Positions 55,689-64,000 of a stretch of 64,000 nucleotides of DNA are shown one piece after another (position 1 is the first letter of the stretch; each line of letters starts with the position of its first letter). Under the pieces are notes generated by a model, which saw only the letters and a list, made by a program, of their open reading frames with translations, was not told the origin of the DNA and ran no database searches. The stretch comes from Porodaedalea pini (Eukaryota > Basidiomycota > Agaricomycetes > Hymenochaetales > Hymenochaetaceae), in assembly GCA_002794775.1 (NCBI GenBank), contig NBAY01000025.1, positions 434,001 to 498,000 on the forward strand, written 5' to 3'. Made by a program: the position numbers and the translations under genes.

Positions 55689-58600
55689 TCAAGATAGTTT
55701 GAGGAGTTTGATGCATTTCTCATGCGAAGTGGGCGACAGTGGTTTCGTGAGGATATCTGCTGGGTTGTTGATACCTTCGACATGAGAAAGCCGTATGCAC
55801 CCCTTCTCCACCTCGTCGCGAATATGGTGCACCGGGATATCGATATGTTTGGTCTTGGAAAGATATACTGGGTTTTCCATCATCTGTATAGCTGCCTGGT
55901 TATCAACATGTATCACGAAAGGCTGATCATTGAATGGTCAATTGATCTCTTGAAAGAGATGGCGGAACCAGATCGCTTTGCATGTGCAGAACAACACTGC
56001 CAGGTACTCAGCTTCAGCAGTAGATCTTGCTACAACTGTCTGTTTTCGTGATTTCCATGCAATAGGTCCGTTATTGAACACGAAGACATGACCAGCCACC
56101 GACTTTCTGTCGGATAGGTCTCCAGCCCAGTCAGAGTCTGAATACACAGTTGGGTGTTGTTCTCCCCCTGGGCGGTATACAATCCCAAGGTCCTTAGTGC
56201 CGCTGAGGTATCGTAGAACTCTCTTAGCTGCTTCCCAGTGAATTTTCTTGGGTTTGTGCATGTAGCGAGCGAGTATGTTGACTGCGAAAGTGATGTCAAT
56301 ACGGAGCACATTCGCGATCCAGAGTAGTTCATCGACGAGCTGCGCATAGGGCCATGGTGGACTGTCAGGTGGCTGGGAGGTGTCCTTGTTGAATAGAGTG
56401 AGCGCGTCCCTTGCCATTGGCGTCTGGTATGTCGAGGCACCCTTAAGATTGTACTTTTCCAGTGCGCATTCTATCTTGAGCGTTATGGACAGTTTGATGT
56501 AGCCTTCTGACTCATTATAGAACACAGTCATACCCAAGAGATTAGCTCGTTGTCGTGCATCCTTTTCTTTGAATTGGAAATGCAAGCCTATCTCGGACTT
56601 GAACCTGTCTGCTTCAGTGTCACATTTGACAGATGTCAAAATGCAGTATGCTGTGCAATTGTCAATGTGCATCGCAATTATCGACTCTCCCTCGGCATCT
56701 GCTCGGGCATAGACACTTGGAGCAGAAACACAGTGTTTGTAGCCGAGAAGTGTGAGTTTGCTGTTGAAATGCATAGACCATGCTTGAGCACCTTGGTGAA
56801 GACCATAGAGGGCATGTTTAAGAAGACAGCAGGGTTTATCGAATCCGGGGAGAGAGAAACCAGATGGATAGTCAACAATCAGATCAGGTTCAGACAGTGG
56901 GCTGTGTAGATATGCGGAACTAATGTCAATTGTTATGAGACAGCCGCGTGGGTGAGAGCTAAGGGAAGTGATGACTTTTCACAGCAATGAAGTCACTGGA
57001 GGTGGCAAAAGTCTCATTGAACTCAAGGCCAGGGATCTGCGAGTCACCATGAGCAACCCAGCGTGCCCGGTATTCAAGAGAGCCGTCAGCCTCCTCTTTA
57101 ATGTTAAAAACCCACATGCCGTGAATGACATGCAGATCGGCAGGATGTTTGATCACTTCTCAGCAACCCATCTCCGTGAGCTTGGTAATTTCATATACCA
57201 TAGCTTTGTGCCACTCGTTTGAGTGACGAGAGCAAAGCACTTCTGTGGAGCTTCATGGAAGGGTTATTCCTGCTATCACACATCGTTCAGATAACAGGTT
57301 GACATTTTGTTGTTGTAGACGTTCGGAACAGCGGAGAAGTATAGGCATGTTTGAATGTGGTTTGGGAGCATCTTCAAATCTGTATTCAGTCTCAGCACTG
57401 GGATCTGAGATGGATGAAGTCTTAGTTTCGTCAAATATGACATCACGAGAGTAGTGAATCTTTCTCGTATCTCCATCAATTAGGTGGTAAGCAGCATCAT
57501 CACGGTAGCCAACAAGAATAAGCTTCATGGATTTCAGATCAAGTTTCTTCCACTTTTCGGGAGCAATTTGCATGTATGCTGTCGATCCAAAGATCCTTAT
57601 ATGATCGACAGCAGGCTTGCGACCATATAGAACCTCAAGTGGTGATTTATTAGCGATGGCAGACGTACCGCACCTGTTATGGACATATGCAAAGGTGTTG
57701 TACACTTCAGCCTAATAAATGTCACCGAGGTTTGCAAATTTGAGCATTGCCCGCACCACATCAGATCCAGTCCAGTTCATGTGCTCAGCCCGACTGTTCA
57801 TTTTGTGGCAATATGGCACAGTTAGGTGATGTTGTATACCATTATCCTGGTTAAAGGTCTCCATAGCATTGTTTACATACTCAGTTCCATTGTTGGTGTG
57901 GAGAGCCTTCACAGAGATCAAGTGTTGTGTGCAGAACTCCAAGCACAAAGCCCTCCAGTGAGTGAGGATGTTGTCGAGCCCTGGTTGCTCCAGTTATCAT
58001 AATGTGCACCATTAATGGTGCAGAGGGTCATGCACGATGTGGTGTAGCATTATTTTATTATTATAATGGAACAGACAGCATTATAAAATAATGTGGCTTA
58101 GTGTTATTTTATTATTTATTAATGGCAGTGTCATTATTTTATTATAATAACACATTGGGTGGCATTATAAAATGATGCTGCTATTATATTTAGACACAAA
58201 GCACTATGGAAAACATGATTTCCACTCAGTTCCAAAGTCAATAATCTCATGGAGAACTATAACTCATTGATCAATACTGACTAAAGTGTCCTTGGATAGG
58301 ACAAGGTGTTATATTAGAGATTTTCAAGTCAATTTTTGCTAAAACTCACTATTTCACAAGATATTCATTTTATAAGGAGGAGCAGATGTTTTGCATAATA
58401 TAATAATAACAACAGTGATTATTTTATTATAATACTTCAGCTCTGGAATAGAATAATGAGACTGCCAGATTCTAGAATATTATAATCTTGCCACTATAAT
58501 AAAATAATAAAATAATGCTACACCACATTGTGCATGAACCTCTGCACCATTAATGGTGTCATTATTTTATAATTGGAGCAACCACTAGTGTGTTGTCAGC

Positions 58601-59506
58601 TTCTTTGGATTGAATCGCATGGCACCAGATGAAGTTTGAGAATTCATCAATGAACTTTAAAGAGATGGTAGCCCCAGAGAAAGATGCATGACCAATGAAC
58701 TCGAGATCGGAGTGGATTATGTCACCTGGACGCGTGGCACACAGCTTGCAGGATGCAGCAGTCGTGGCCGTCATCTTGGAGAGAATACACGATTCACACC
58801 TAGCAGGTTCTTTGTCTGGTCATATCGCTAGTCCCGTCACAATTCCACATCGCTCGAGCTCTATTACTCGTTGTTCGCCAAGATGGGCTAGGTGTTAGTG
58901 CCATATTATTAACGGCTTAACTATGTCTTTATGGGTTGTAACAATGTGTACATTCTCCTTTTGAATTTTCATCTTGATCACCCACTGATTTTGTGTCGTG
59001 AATGCTTCTCCAAAGATGACCTTATCTCTTGAAAGTTGGCAAAAATCTTTTTCAAAGACGATTTTGACTCTGCGAGCAGTGAGTCTGGCCAGTGATACAA
59101 GATTGTGAGTGAGTTCTGGGACATAAAGGACCCCGTCCATTGGGATATTGTAGGACATTTCACCATGTATGAAACGAACAAGCACCGAACCCTTTCCGAC
59201 AGCATAGACTGAGTATTTTTTCCTCACCGTCTGGATTTCAATCGGGCTAATGTCTGTGTAGGATGTGAAACATGACCTGTCATTGGTCATATGTGACGAT
59301 GCTCCAGAATCGAGCAACCAGCTGCCAGCTTCAATCATTTCGAGGTTGGTAATGACAAGAGCCTTTTGCCGCCCATATAGTTCCATGCCGTCAGGAATCT
59401 CTTCAATAGTCACTTGTGGCTGGGCAGCGACAACTGCGCATCGAGTACGCTGGTTGTCTATCGCTTGTATCTGAATGGAGAGGTTTGCTCTTTCCTTATC
59501 TAACAT
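55689..59506 (-). pseudogene. Copia pol polyprotein, interrupted, catalytic Asp lost
   Basis: Protease: SWLLDSGASSHMTND (about 59320). GAG-pre-integrase and integrase: LGEQRVIELERCGIVTGLAI, GDIIHSDLEFIGHASFSGAT, LHTNNGTEYVNNAMETFNQD, YNTFAYVHNRCGTSAIANKS, PLEVLYGRKPAVDHIRIFGS. Reverse transcriptase: WVFNIKEEADGSLEYRARWV, CCLLKHALYGLHQGAQAWSM and the active-site block IIAMHIDNCTAYCIL, where the second Asp of the usual (Y/H)VDD is Asn. RNase H: VYSDSDWAGDLSDRKSVAGH, STAEAEYLAVLFCTCKAIWF, IHVDNQAAIQMMENPVYLSK, HHIRDEVEKGCIRLSHVEGI. Stops and the MITE (57982-58584) break the frame. The Asp to Asn change (GAC-GAT to GAC-AAT) is a CpG transition and alone should abolish polymerisation. Confidence 0.88.
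57982..58584. mobile_element. 603-bp AT-rich MITE-like insertion in Copia integrase
   Basis: It interrupts the integrase between KEADNTLV and GLDNILTHWRALCLEFCTQH. Ends are inverted: TGGTTGCTCCAGTTAT at the left and its near complement ending TGGAGCAACCA at the right. Inside, CACCATTAATGGTGCAGAGG and GTGGTGTAGCATTATTTTAT recur near both ends as inverted partners. The interior is TTATTATA-rich and non-coding. A target duplication is not evident. Confidence 0.75.
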
Positions 59507-59533
59507 GTCTTCAGGGACTCTGTAATATGGAGG

Positions 59534-60733
59534 CTATCTGTGTACTGCACCTCCCCCTGGTGCCCAGCAATTTTGGATTGTGTGAACCCCTCGCTTGCAG
59601 TTGGGGCATAGCACACCATCTCCTCGAGGTGTTGGGGTGTTTCTCTCAGTGCATCCTTTGCTATTGAATCTTGACGGTCCACACATCTGAGATTGCAGTG
59701 CAGCTTCCGACCTCTTTGAAGCAGCATAGCCTCCTGCCTCCCTCAGCTCCAGCATTGAGATGAGTTCTTCCAGATTGCTTATAGTGTCTCCATAAAGTGT
59801 AAGTTGCCTCCATTGTTTGTGATCTTTGAGTGAATTCAAAATAATGGTCTGCCACTCAGAAGTCTGGAGAGCCTCTCCAGTATTGAGGTACTGAGGGCGC
59901 AGTTGACGAAGTTCAATGATATGGTCCTTCAGAGACTCCCCAGGGTGAATGCGCTTCAAGTCTAGTCTGGCCTTTGCGGTTGTCTGGGCCAATACAGAGC
60001 ACTTTCCGAAATGTGCGTCTATTGACTTCCATAGGTCAGCTGCAGTATTCCCGTCATTTGCAATTTCACCGTAGAGTGTATGGTCCATGTTCAGGGCTAA
60101 TTGCTCAACTGCCAGCCTGTCGACATTTTTCCAGGTTTCAAATTCTTCGGCATTGTCTTCTGATGGACATGGGATAGTTCCGAGAATGTGGCCAACCCAT
60201 TTGTGACTAGTCATGATGACTTGCTGAATTTTCTTCCACGCATAGAAGTTGGACCCATTTGGCTTAAGGTGGTTTTCGTGGCTGAACTTCTTTATGATGA
60301 ACTCTTCAGGTCCCTTCCGCCTCTGGGATTTCGATGAAGACATGGTCGACTCTTCTCTGGGTGCCCGAGCGAACAGTGTTCCAAGGTCTGCTTGTGCGCT
60401 TGGAGTCTGAGATTGATGTGGGCTTTCAGTTCCAGATTGACGACTCATACTGCGGTTTGGTGTGGCTGACAGGTCTAAGTCAAGACATGGATTGAGTGCC
60501 ATAGTAGGGGTAGGAGACGGCGGTTGTATTTCAAGAGTGGACAAATGAGATTGGGATAGTGTGATAGTGGGTAAAGGGCTGGTTGAATTGCTATCGTTGG
60601 GCAGTGCCACTCCGTTGTCAGTAAGCTCAGATGGTGTTCGGTTTTCTGCAGCTTTTGTGTTCGACTGCCACGGGTCCTGATCAAAAGGTCCGAGAGGTGT
60701 ATTTGTCTGTAATCTCTCTCCTCCTGTTAACAT
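59534..60733 (-). CDS. Copia gag
   Basis: A 399-residue open frame. The N-terminal ~120 residues are Ser/Pro-rich. The gag (UBN2-like) domain follows: HLKPNGSNFYAWKKIQQVIM, ETWKNVDRLAVEQLALNMDH, DLWKSIDAHFGKCSVLAQTT, LKRIHPGESLKDHIIELRQL, EWQTIILNSLKDHKQWRQLT and LEELISMLELREAGGYAASK. The C-terminus has CPNCKRGVHTIQNCW, a CCHC-type knuckle. It is still open despite decay of pol. Confidence 0.85.
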   Translation of the reverse strand: MLTGGERLQTNTPLGPFDQDPWQSNTKAAENRTPSELTDNGVALPNDSNSTSPLPTITLSQSHLSTLEIQPPSPTPTMALNPCLDLDLSATPNRSMSRQSGTESPHQSQTPSAQADLGTLFARAPREESTMSSSKSQRRKGPEEFIIKKFSHENHLKPNGSNFYAWKKIQQVIMTSHKWVGHILGTIPCPSEDNAEEFETWKNVDRLAVEQLALNMDHTLYGEIANDGNTAADLWKSIDAHFGKCSVLAQTTAKARLDLKRIHPGESLKDHIIELRQLRPQYLNTGEALQTSEWQTIILNSLKDHKQWRQLTLYGDTISNLEELISMLELREAGGYAASKRSEAALQSQMCGPSRFNSKGCTERNTPTPRGDGVLCPNCKRGVHTIQNCWAPGGGAVHR

Positions 60734-60808
60734 AAACGTGGCAGCTAATCATTACGCTGTTGGGTTCTAGATTGCACGAGCAAGGCTCATAACCTTTTCG
60801 TGTCTGTG

Positions 60809-61074
60809 TGCAATATATCTCAGTCGTAGTAGTAGTACAGGACTCGTGTATGTATACCTGTGTGCAATATATCTACATAACAATCATAAGAATAGGAAGA
60901 TAGAACTGTGCATTGGAAAGCTCACCTCAGTCGTAGTAGTAGTACAGGACTGAGGTGGCTATTAGGGACTGTCGGTACTTTATATGTGCTGGTCGGGTTT
61001 GGAATAACATGAAGTGGCTGGCATAGGATCTACGGATACGGAAATGGAGCGATGTCGATCTTCTACTCTCAACA
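60809..61074 (-). repeat. Copia 5' LTR
   Basis: Retains all seven CpGs that are mutated in the 3' copy. Ends CTCTCAACA at 61074 (the TG end on the minus strand). Confidence 0.9.
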
Positions 61075-62335
61075 AATAACTAAATACAACACCTTGCTTG
61101 AGTGTCTAGGAAACATGTCCAAAGTTCAGACCATAGACTCTAATGTATTCGAGCAGTGCATACCATCATCCCAGACATAGAAGCTTGGGCGGCCTCATAA
61201 AACTAATCAAATTACCTGTAAGTGTTCTGAGTAAGTTTCTGATGAGTTCGAGAAAAGGTACACATATCATGTTCGGGAAGATCAAGGCCTGGCCTCGGAC
61301 ATGTACTCGGACATGTACGATAGATCTCATTTCAAGACCGTAACCTGCCACTGCTCACAAGCCTCGAGGAGCCCTCCGCAATCACCGCCTTTTATCCTAG
61401 CCATTCGTGATTCGCATTGTGAGAGCATATTGGCCATGACATCCCAGTCTTCCTTCGAGCACCTGGCCATACCGTGAACACAGTGGATCTCGAAACCCAG
61501 CATCTACAAGATGGAAGGGCTCATATCGACGTGAAGACTTGTTCCAGAAGCGGGAGCAGTGTTGATGTTGCATAGCGCAACAACAGATACTGACGCTCGT
61601 CACCCAATGATCATACACGTGAAGAGTAACTCAATCGAATGGCACAGATCTTGTGTATTCAATGCAAACTGTGAGTGATCAAGCCCCTTGTAGCGAGCAC
61701 AGTCCACTCACCACTTATCATCTAATCTCCAGCCGAACACACCATTTCCTATATAAACACCTAAGACCACATTGTCAATGCCATGCCAGCATCGATGACT
61801 GAGAAAGCGGTCGGTGCTACTTTTGCTATGAGACGTATGGGCTGACTGTCACAGTTCTTCATAGAGACAAGGTCGCGCCCTTGACAGATGCTGCTCTAGC
61901 TATCCGACATAATGAGTGCGGAAGGTGAATTTGTGGATGCTTAGACTAGACAGGTAGACAAACCGCCAGCGCTTATGCGTGAACGATGCCTTCCACATTC
62001 GCTCTGTTATGCAGCGCAATCACTTCGAAACTCTAAGTTCTGCATCACTCCCTAGTCCCTTGTGTTCGTGCCCTTTGTTCTCGATTCGTCCTTTCCTTTC
62101 TCTCAAATTTGAAGGACTAGTACTGCGTCAACTGCGTACTACTTGTTGTGCTTGAAATCATGAAGCCCTGTTACTTGATGCTCTAGTCAATACTGCAATT
62201 TTATATGTCAAAAAATTCTTTGTCATTCGTTCAGGATCTTAGGCATCTTCTCGTCGGGTTTGTTTATCAGCCAAATTACAAGTAGCACAGACAGCTGGCC
62301 ACGCTGTGTGCCCCGTAACCTTGTGCACTTATCCT
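61075..62335. other. Intergenic spacer right of Copia
   Basis: No supported gene on either strand. Short frames such as 61143-61343 and 61397-61618 have no recognisable similarity. Pyrimidine-rich near 62040-62110. Confidence 0.5.
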
Positions 62336-64000
62336 CGTTGTACACTTGTGATAGCTACCTTGCCCTCCATATCCAGCTTATCAACGGGGCACTGCTGCGG
62401 TTGCTGCCCCGATCACACATTTGTGCCTTCGACAGACAGTAAGATATCCCGCTGGTTGTCAATAATGTTGTTCATGAGAACGAAGTTGAGGATCGAGCCC
62501 AGCAGTGTTCCGGCAGTCTGTGCGGCGAATGCAGCACACGGCTCGAGCTTTATGTACTGTGCGACCCTGAGGTCGCGCAGAAGGAGCTGCGCTTGGTTTA
62601 CGCTGTCTGTTGTACAGAAATCGCATTAGTTGGAGAGAAGAGAATGATCGGGTACACTAGAAACATACTGTATGAGAATAGCACAAAGTACGTGTTCGCC
62701 ATGGGACGCCCTGGATGGATGAATCCCCCAATCATTTGAAAAAAATGGCTGGATGATAAATTGCAACCCTGTGATTGCGTACAGCGCGCCAAAGAAGAGG
62801 ACATAAAATGCTCCCAGCATGAGTGATATCAGGAAGCCCCACTACGGCAGTGTAGAGTCGGTTTTATAGATAACAAGTGCGATGACCGAGCCGATAACCA
62901 GCGTGACAAAGTACCAGCTGTTCGGTGCATCTGCATATTTGAGTATCTCGCGATAATGCGGGTTGATAGTCATGTCGCCCTCCATTTCCTTGTACGGCTG
63001 CTCGCGTTCGGTCCGTCCATCGTGCCGCCAAAATTTTCAGTCGAATGTCGCCCGTATGTTGCGCAGCTGTGATGGCGTGAGCCAAGACCATGCTGAGGAA
63101 ATATCGTCGAAATTCCAGAGAAGGAGGTGCGTGAATGTCGCGGCCATGCCGAGGTTAGTTACGAGTAATTGCACAACCCAGGTTCCGGCACATTATGGGA
63201 GTCCCTGCTCAGCGAGGAGTGTCGGGTCTACTTCAAAGTTATCGTTGAGGATTAAAAGTTGATCATAAACAGTTCCACTCTTGTAGAAGACTTCTTGGGA
63301 CAACTAGAATGTAAATAAGTGTAGCTCCAAAGGATGAAACGGTGGTCCGCTCACGAAAGGGAAATTACGCGATTGCCAGATATTCTTGTAGAAGACAGCA
63401 CAGAAGACAACCCTGTAGATCAAGTCAGACATCCTGAGACCTATATCGGAGTGAAAACACGTATATGCATAGAAGATAGCCCAGCAAATTACTGAATTGC
63501 GCCTGCAGGGGAATGGTAAAATGATTTGCGCCACCTGAAATGTACTGCCAGTCGAAGCAAAGAGAAAGGAGTCCGAGGCCCTCATTCCCGTTTGATCCTC
63601 CAAAGATACGCGTGAAGTCTGCAGAGTTCGGATTTGCAAGGCAGAAGATTGAAAAGCCCGTGATGAGAGGGAATATCCACTCAGGAAAAAGTTCCCAAAT
63701 GAAGATACTAGGAGTCATGACAGTTACTAGTTAGTGCAGACAAGATTTGAACAATACGGGTAACATACGCAAAGAAAGCTATGTAGAAAAGTTGAAATTT
63801 CTTCTTCGCATTGCTTCCGACATTGAAGAACGCACCAAACATAGAGATAAGAGGAAGAACACCAGGATAGAGCATCTTCTACGGGTAGAGCAAGATTGCT
63901 AGTGAGGAGTATACAAATAAGCTCGTGTCGGAGCACTGAAAGCAATTCAGCTAGACTCACGTCGCATTAGACCTCCGATACCATACCCGATCATTTGGCT
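62336..64000 (-). pseudogene. Oligopeptide transporter (OPT family), broken, runs off right edge
   Basis: OPT proteins are 12-14-helix proton-coupled plasma-membrane importers of small peptides or metal chelates. Minus-strand blocks in family order: FIWELFPEWIFPLITGFSIF, ADFTRIFGGSNGNEGLGLLS, LCFDWQYISGGANHFTIPLQ, QFSNLLGYLLCIYVF, AVFYKNIWQSRNFPFVSG, DNFEVDPTLLAEQGLP, WNFDDISSAWSWLTPSQLRN, NPHYREILKYADAPNSWYFV, GFLISLMLGAFYVLFFGALY, QMIGGFIHPGRPMANTYFVL and LKLEPCAAFAAQTAGTLLGS-like sequence. Stops replace expected Trp codons at 63037-63039 (TGA), 62842-62844 (TAG) and 62413-62415 (TGA, in NV-stop-SGQ). The last helices normally following VWSGQ are not found, so the 3' end is also lost. The 5' end lies beyond the window. 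Confidence 0.8.

Larger units (their letters stand above)
55335..61074 (-). mobile_element. Ty1/Copia retrotransposon, decayed, with nested MITE
   Basis: LTRs of ~265 bp at 55335-55598 (3') and 60809-61074 (5'), on the minus strand TGTTGAGAGTAG... to ...GAGATATATNCA. The polypurine tract GATGAGGGGA lies just inside the 3' LTR, and GGTTATGAGCC-like sequence near the 5' LTR (about 60785-60795) fits a Copia primer-binding site. Order gag, protease, integrase, reverse transcriptase, RNase H (Copia type). Seven LTR substitutions, all CpG transitions, sit in the 3' copy. No clean target duplication was found. Confidence 0.9.

Noticed and set aside
1..64000. CRISPR arrays, bacterial operons or ribosome-binding sites
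   Set aside because: Introns, Copia/Gypsy elements and gene families show fungal nuclear DNA. The tandem repeats seen lack spacer structure.

Overview
The window reads as an intron-rich nuclear chromosome segment of a basidiomycete, most likely an Agaricomycete. The coding genes have many 50-70 bp introns with GT/AG borders and match typical Agaricomycete families: an AlkB-like 2OG-Fe(II) dioxygenase with treble-cysteine inserts, a Plavaka transposase, a DUF6532-like protein, DUF3505-like zinc fingers and Zn2Cys6 regulators. Identifications come from reading the sequence and knowing the families; no database search was run.

Layout. 1-1.24 kb: part of a DUF3505-like zinc-finger gene running off the left edge. 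1.85-3.2 kb: a broken 5' fragment of ATG7. 3.43-4.18 kb: RPP1 (ribosomal stalk P1) with two reading-frame problems. 4.62-7.32 kb: an apparently intact CYC8/SSN6 corepressor. 7.8-8.6 kb: a frameshifted HEAT-like fragment. 9.1-11.6 kb: a fungal-specific transcription factor, divergent from MCMBP at 12.15-14.25 kb. 14.31-15.17 kb: a near-perfect foldback element. 15.5-16.9 kb: a coiled-coil gene with an in-frame stop. 17.06-20.3 kb: an AlkB-like dioxygenase, apparently intact. 20.44-26.4 kb: a LAA1/HEATR5 pseudogene with about ten lesions. 28-31.2 kb: a decayed Plavaka transposon. 32.3-35.7 kb: a lineage-specific hypothetical family in plus, minus and plus blocks.

The right half is a transposon trap. 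A Ty3/Gypsy chromovirus with identical LTRs lies at 36.12-42.36 kb (minus strand). A second, older chromovirus at 47.62-54.81 kb (plus strand) is inserted inside an exon of a DUF6532-like gene whose frame resumes on the far side, and it carries a probable nested solo LTR. A Ty1/Copia element at 55.3-61.07 kb (minus strand) carries a 603-bp MITE-like insertion. The right edge holds a decayed oligopeptide transporter (OPT) pseudogene.

Three threads tie the window together. (1) Two LTR pairs differ almost only by CpG to TpG/CpA transitions, and the Gypsy premature stops I compared are TGA where the other copy or the consensus has an arginine codon. This points to cytosine-methylation or RIP-like decay. 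(2) Both chromoviruses have an 11-nt match between the predicted 5' end of their transcript and the primer-binding site next to the LTR, the hallmark of Tf1-type self-priming. (3) Intact genes (CYC8, AlkB-like) alternate with heavily broken copies of conserved housekeeping genes (ATG7, LAA1, RPP1, OPT). That argues for real pseudogenes, perhaps a relic duplicated segment, rather than uniformly poor sequence.
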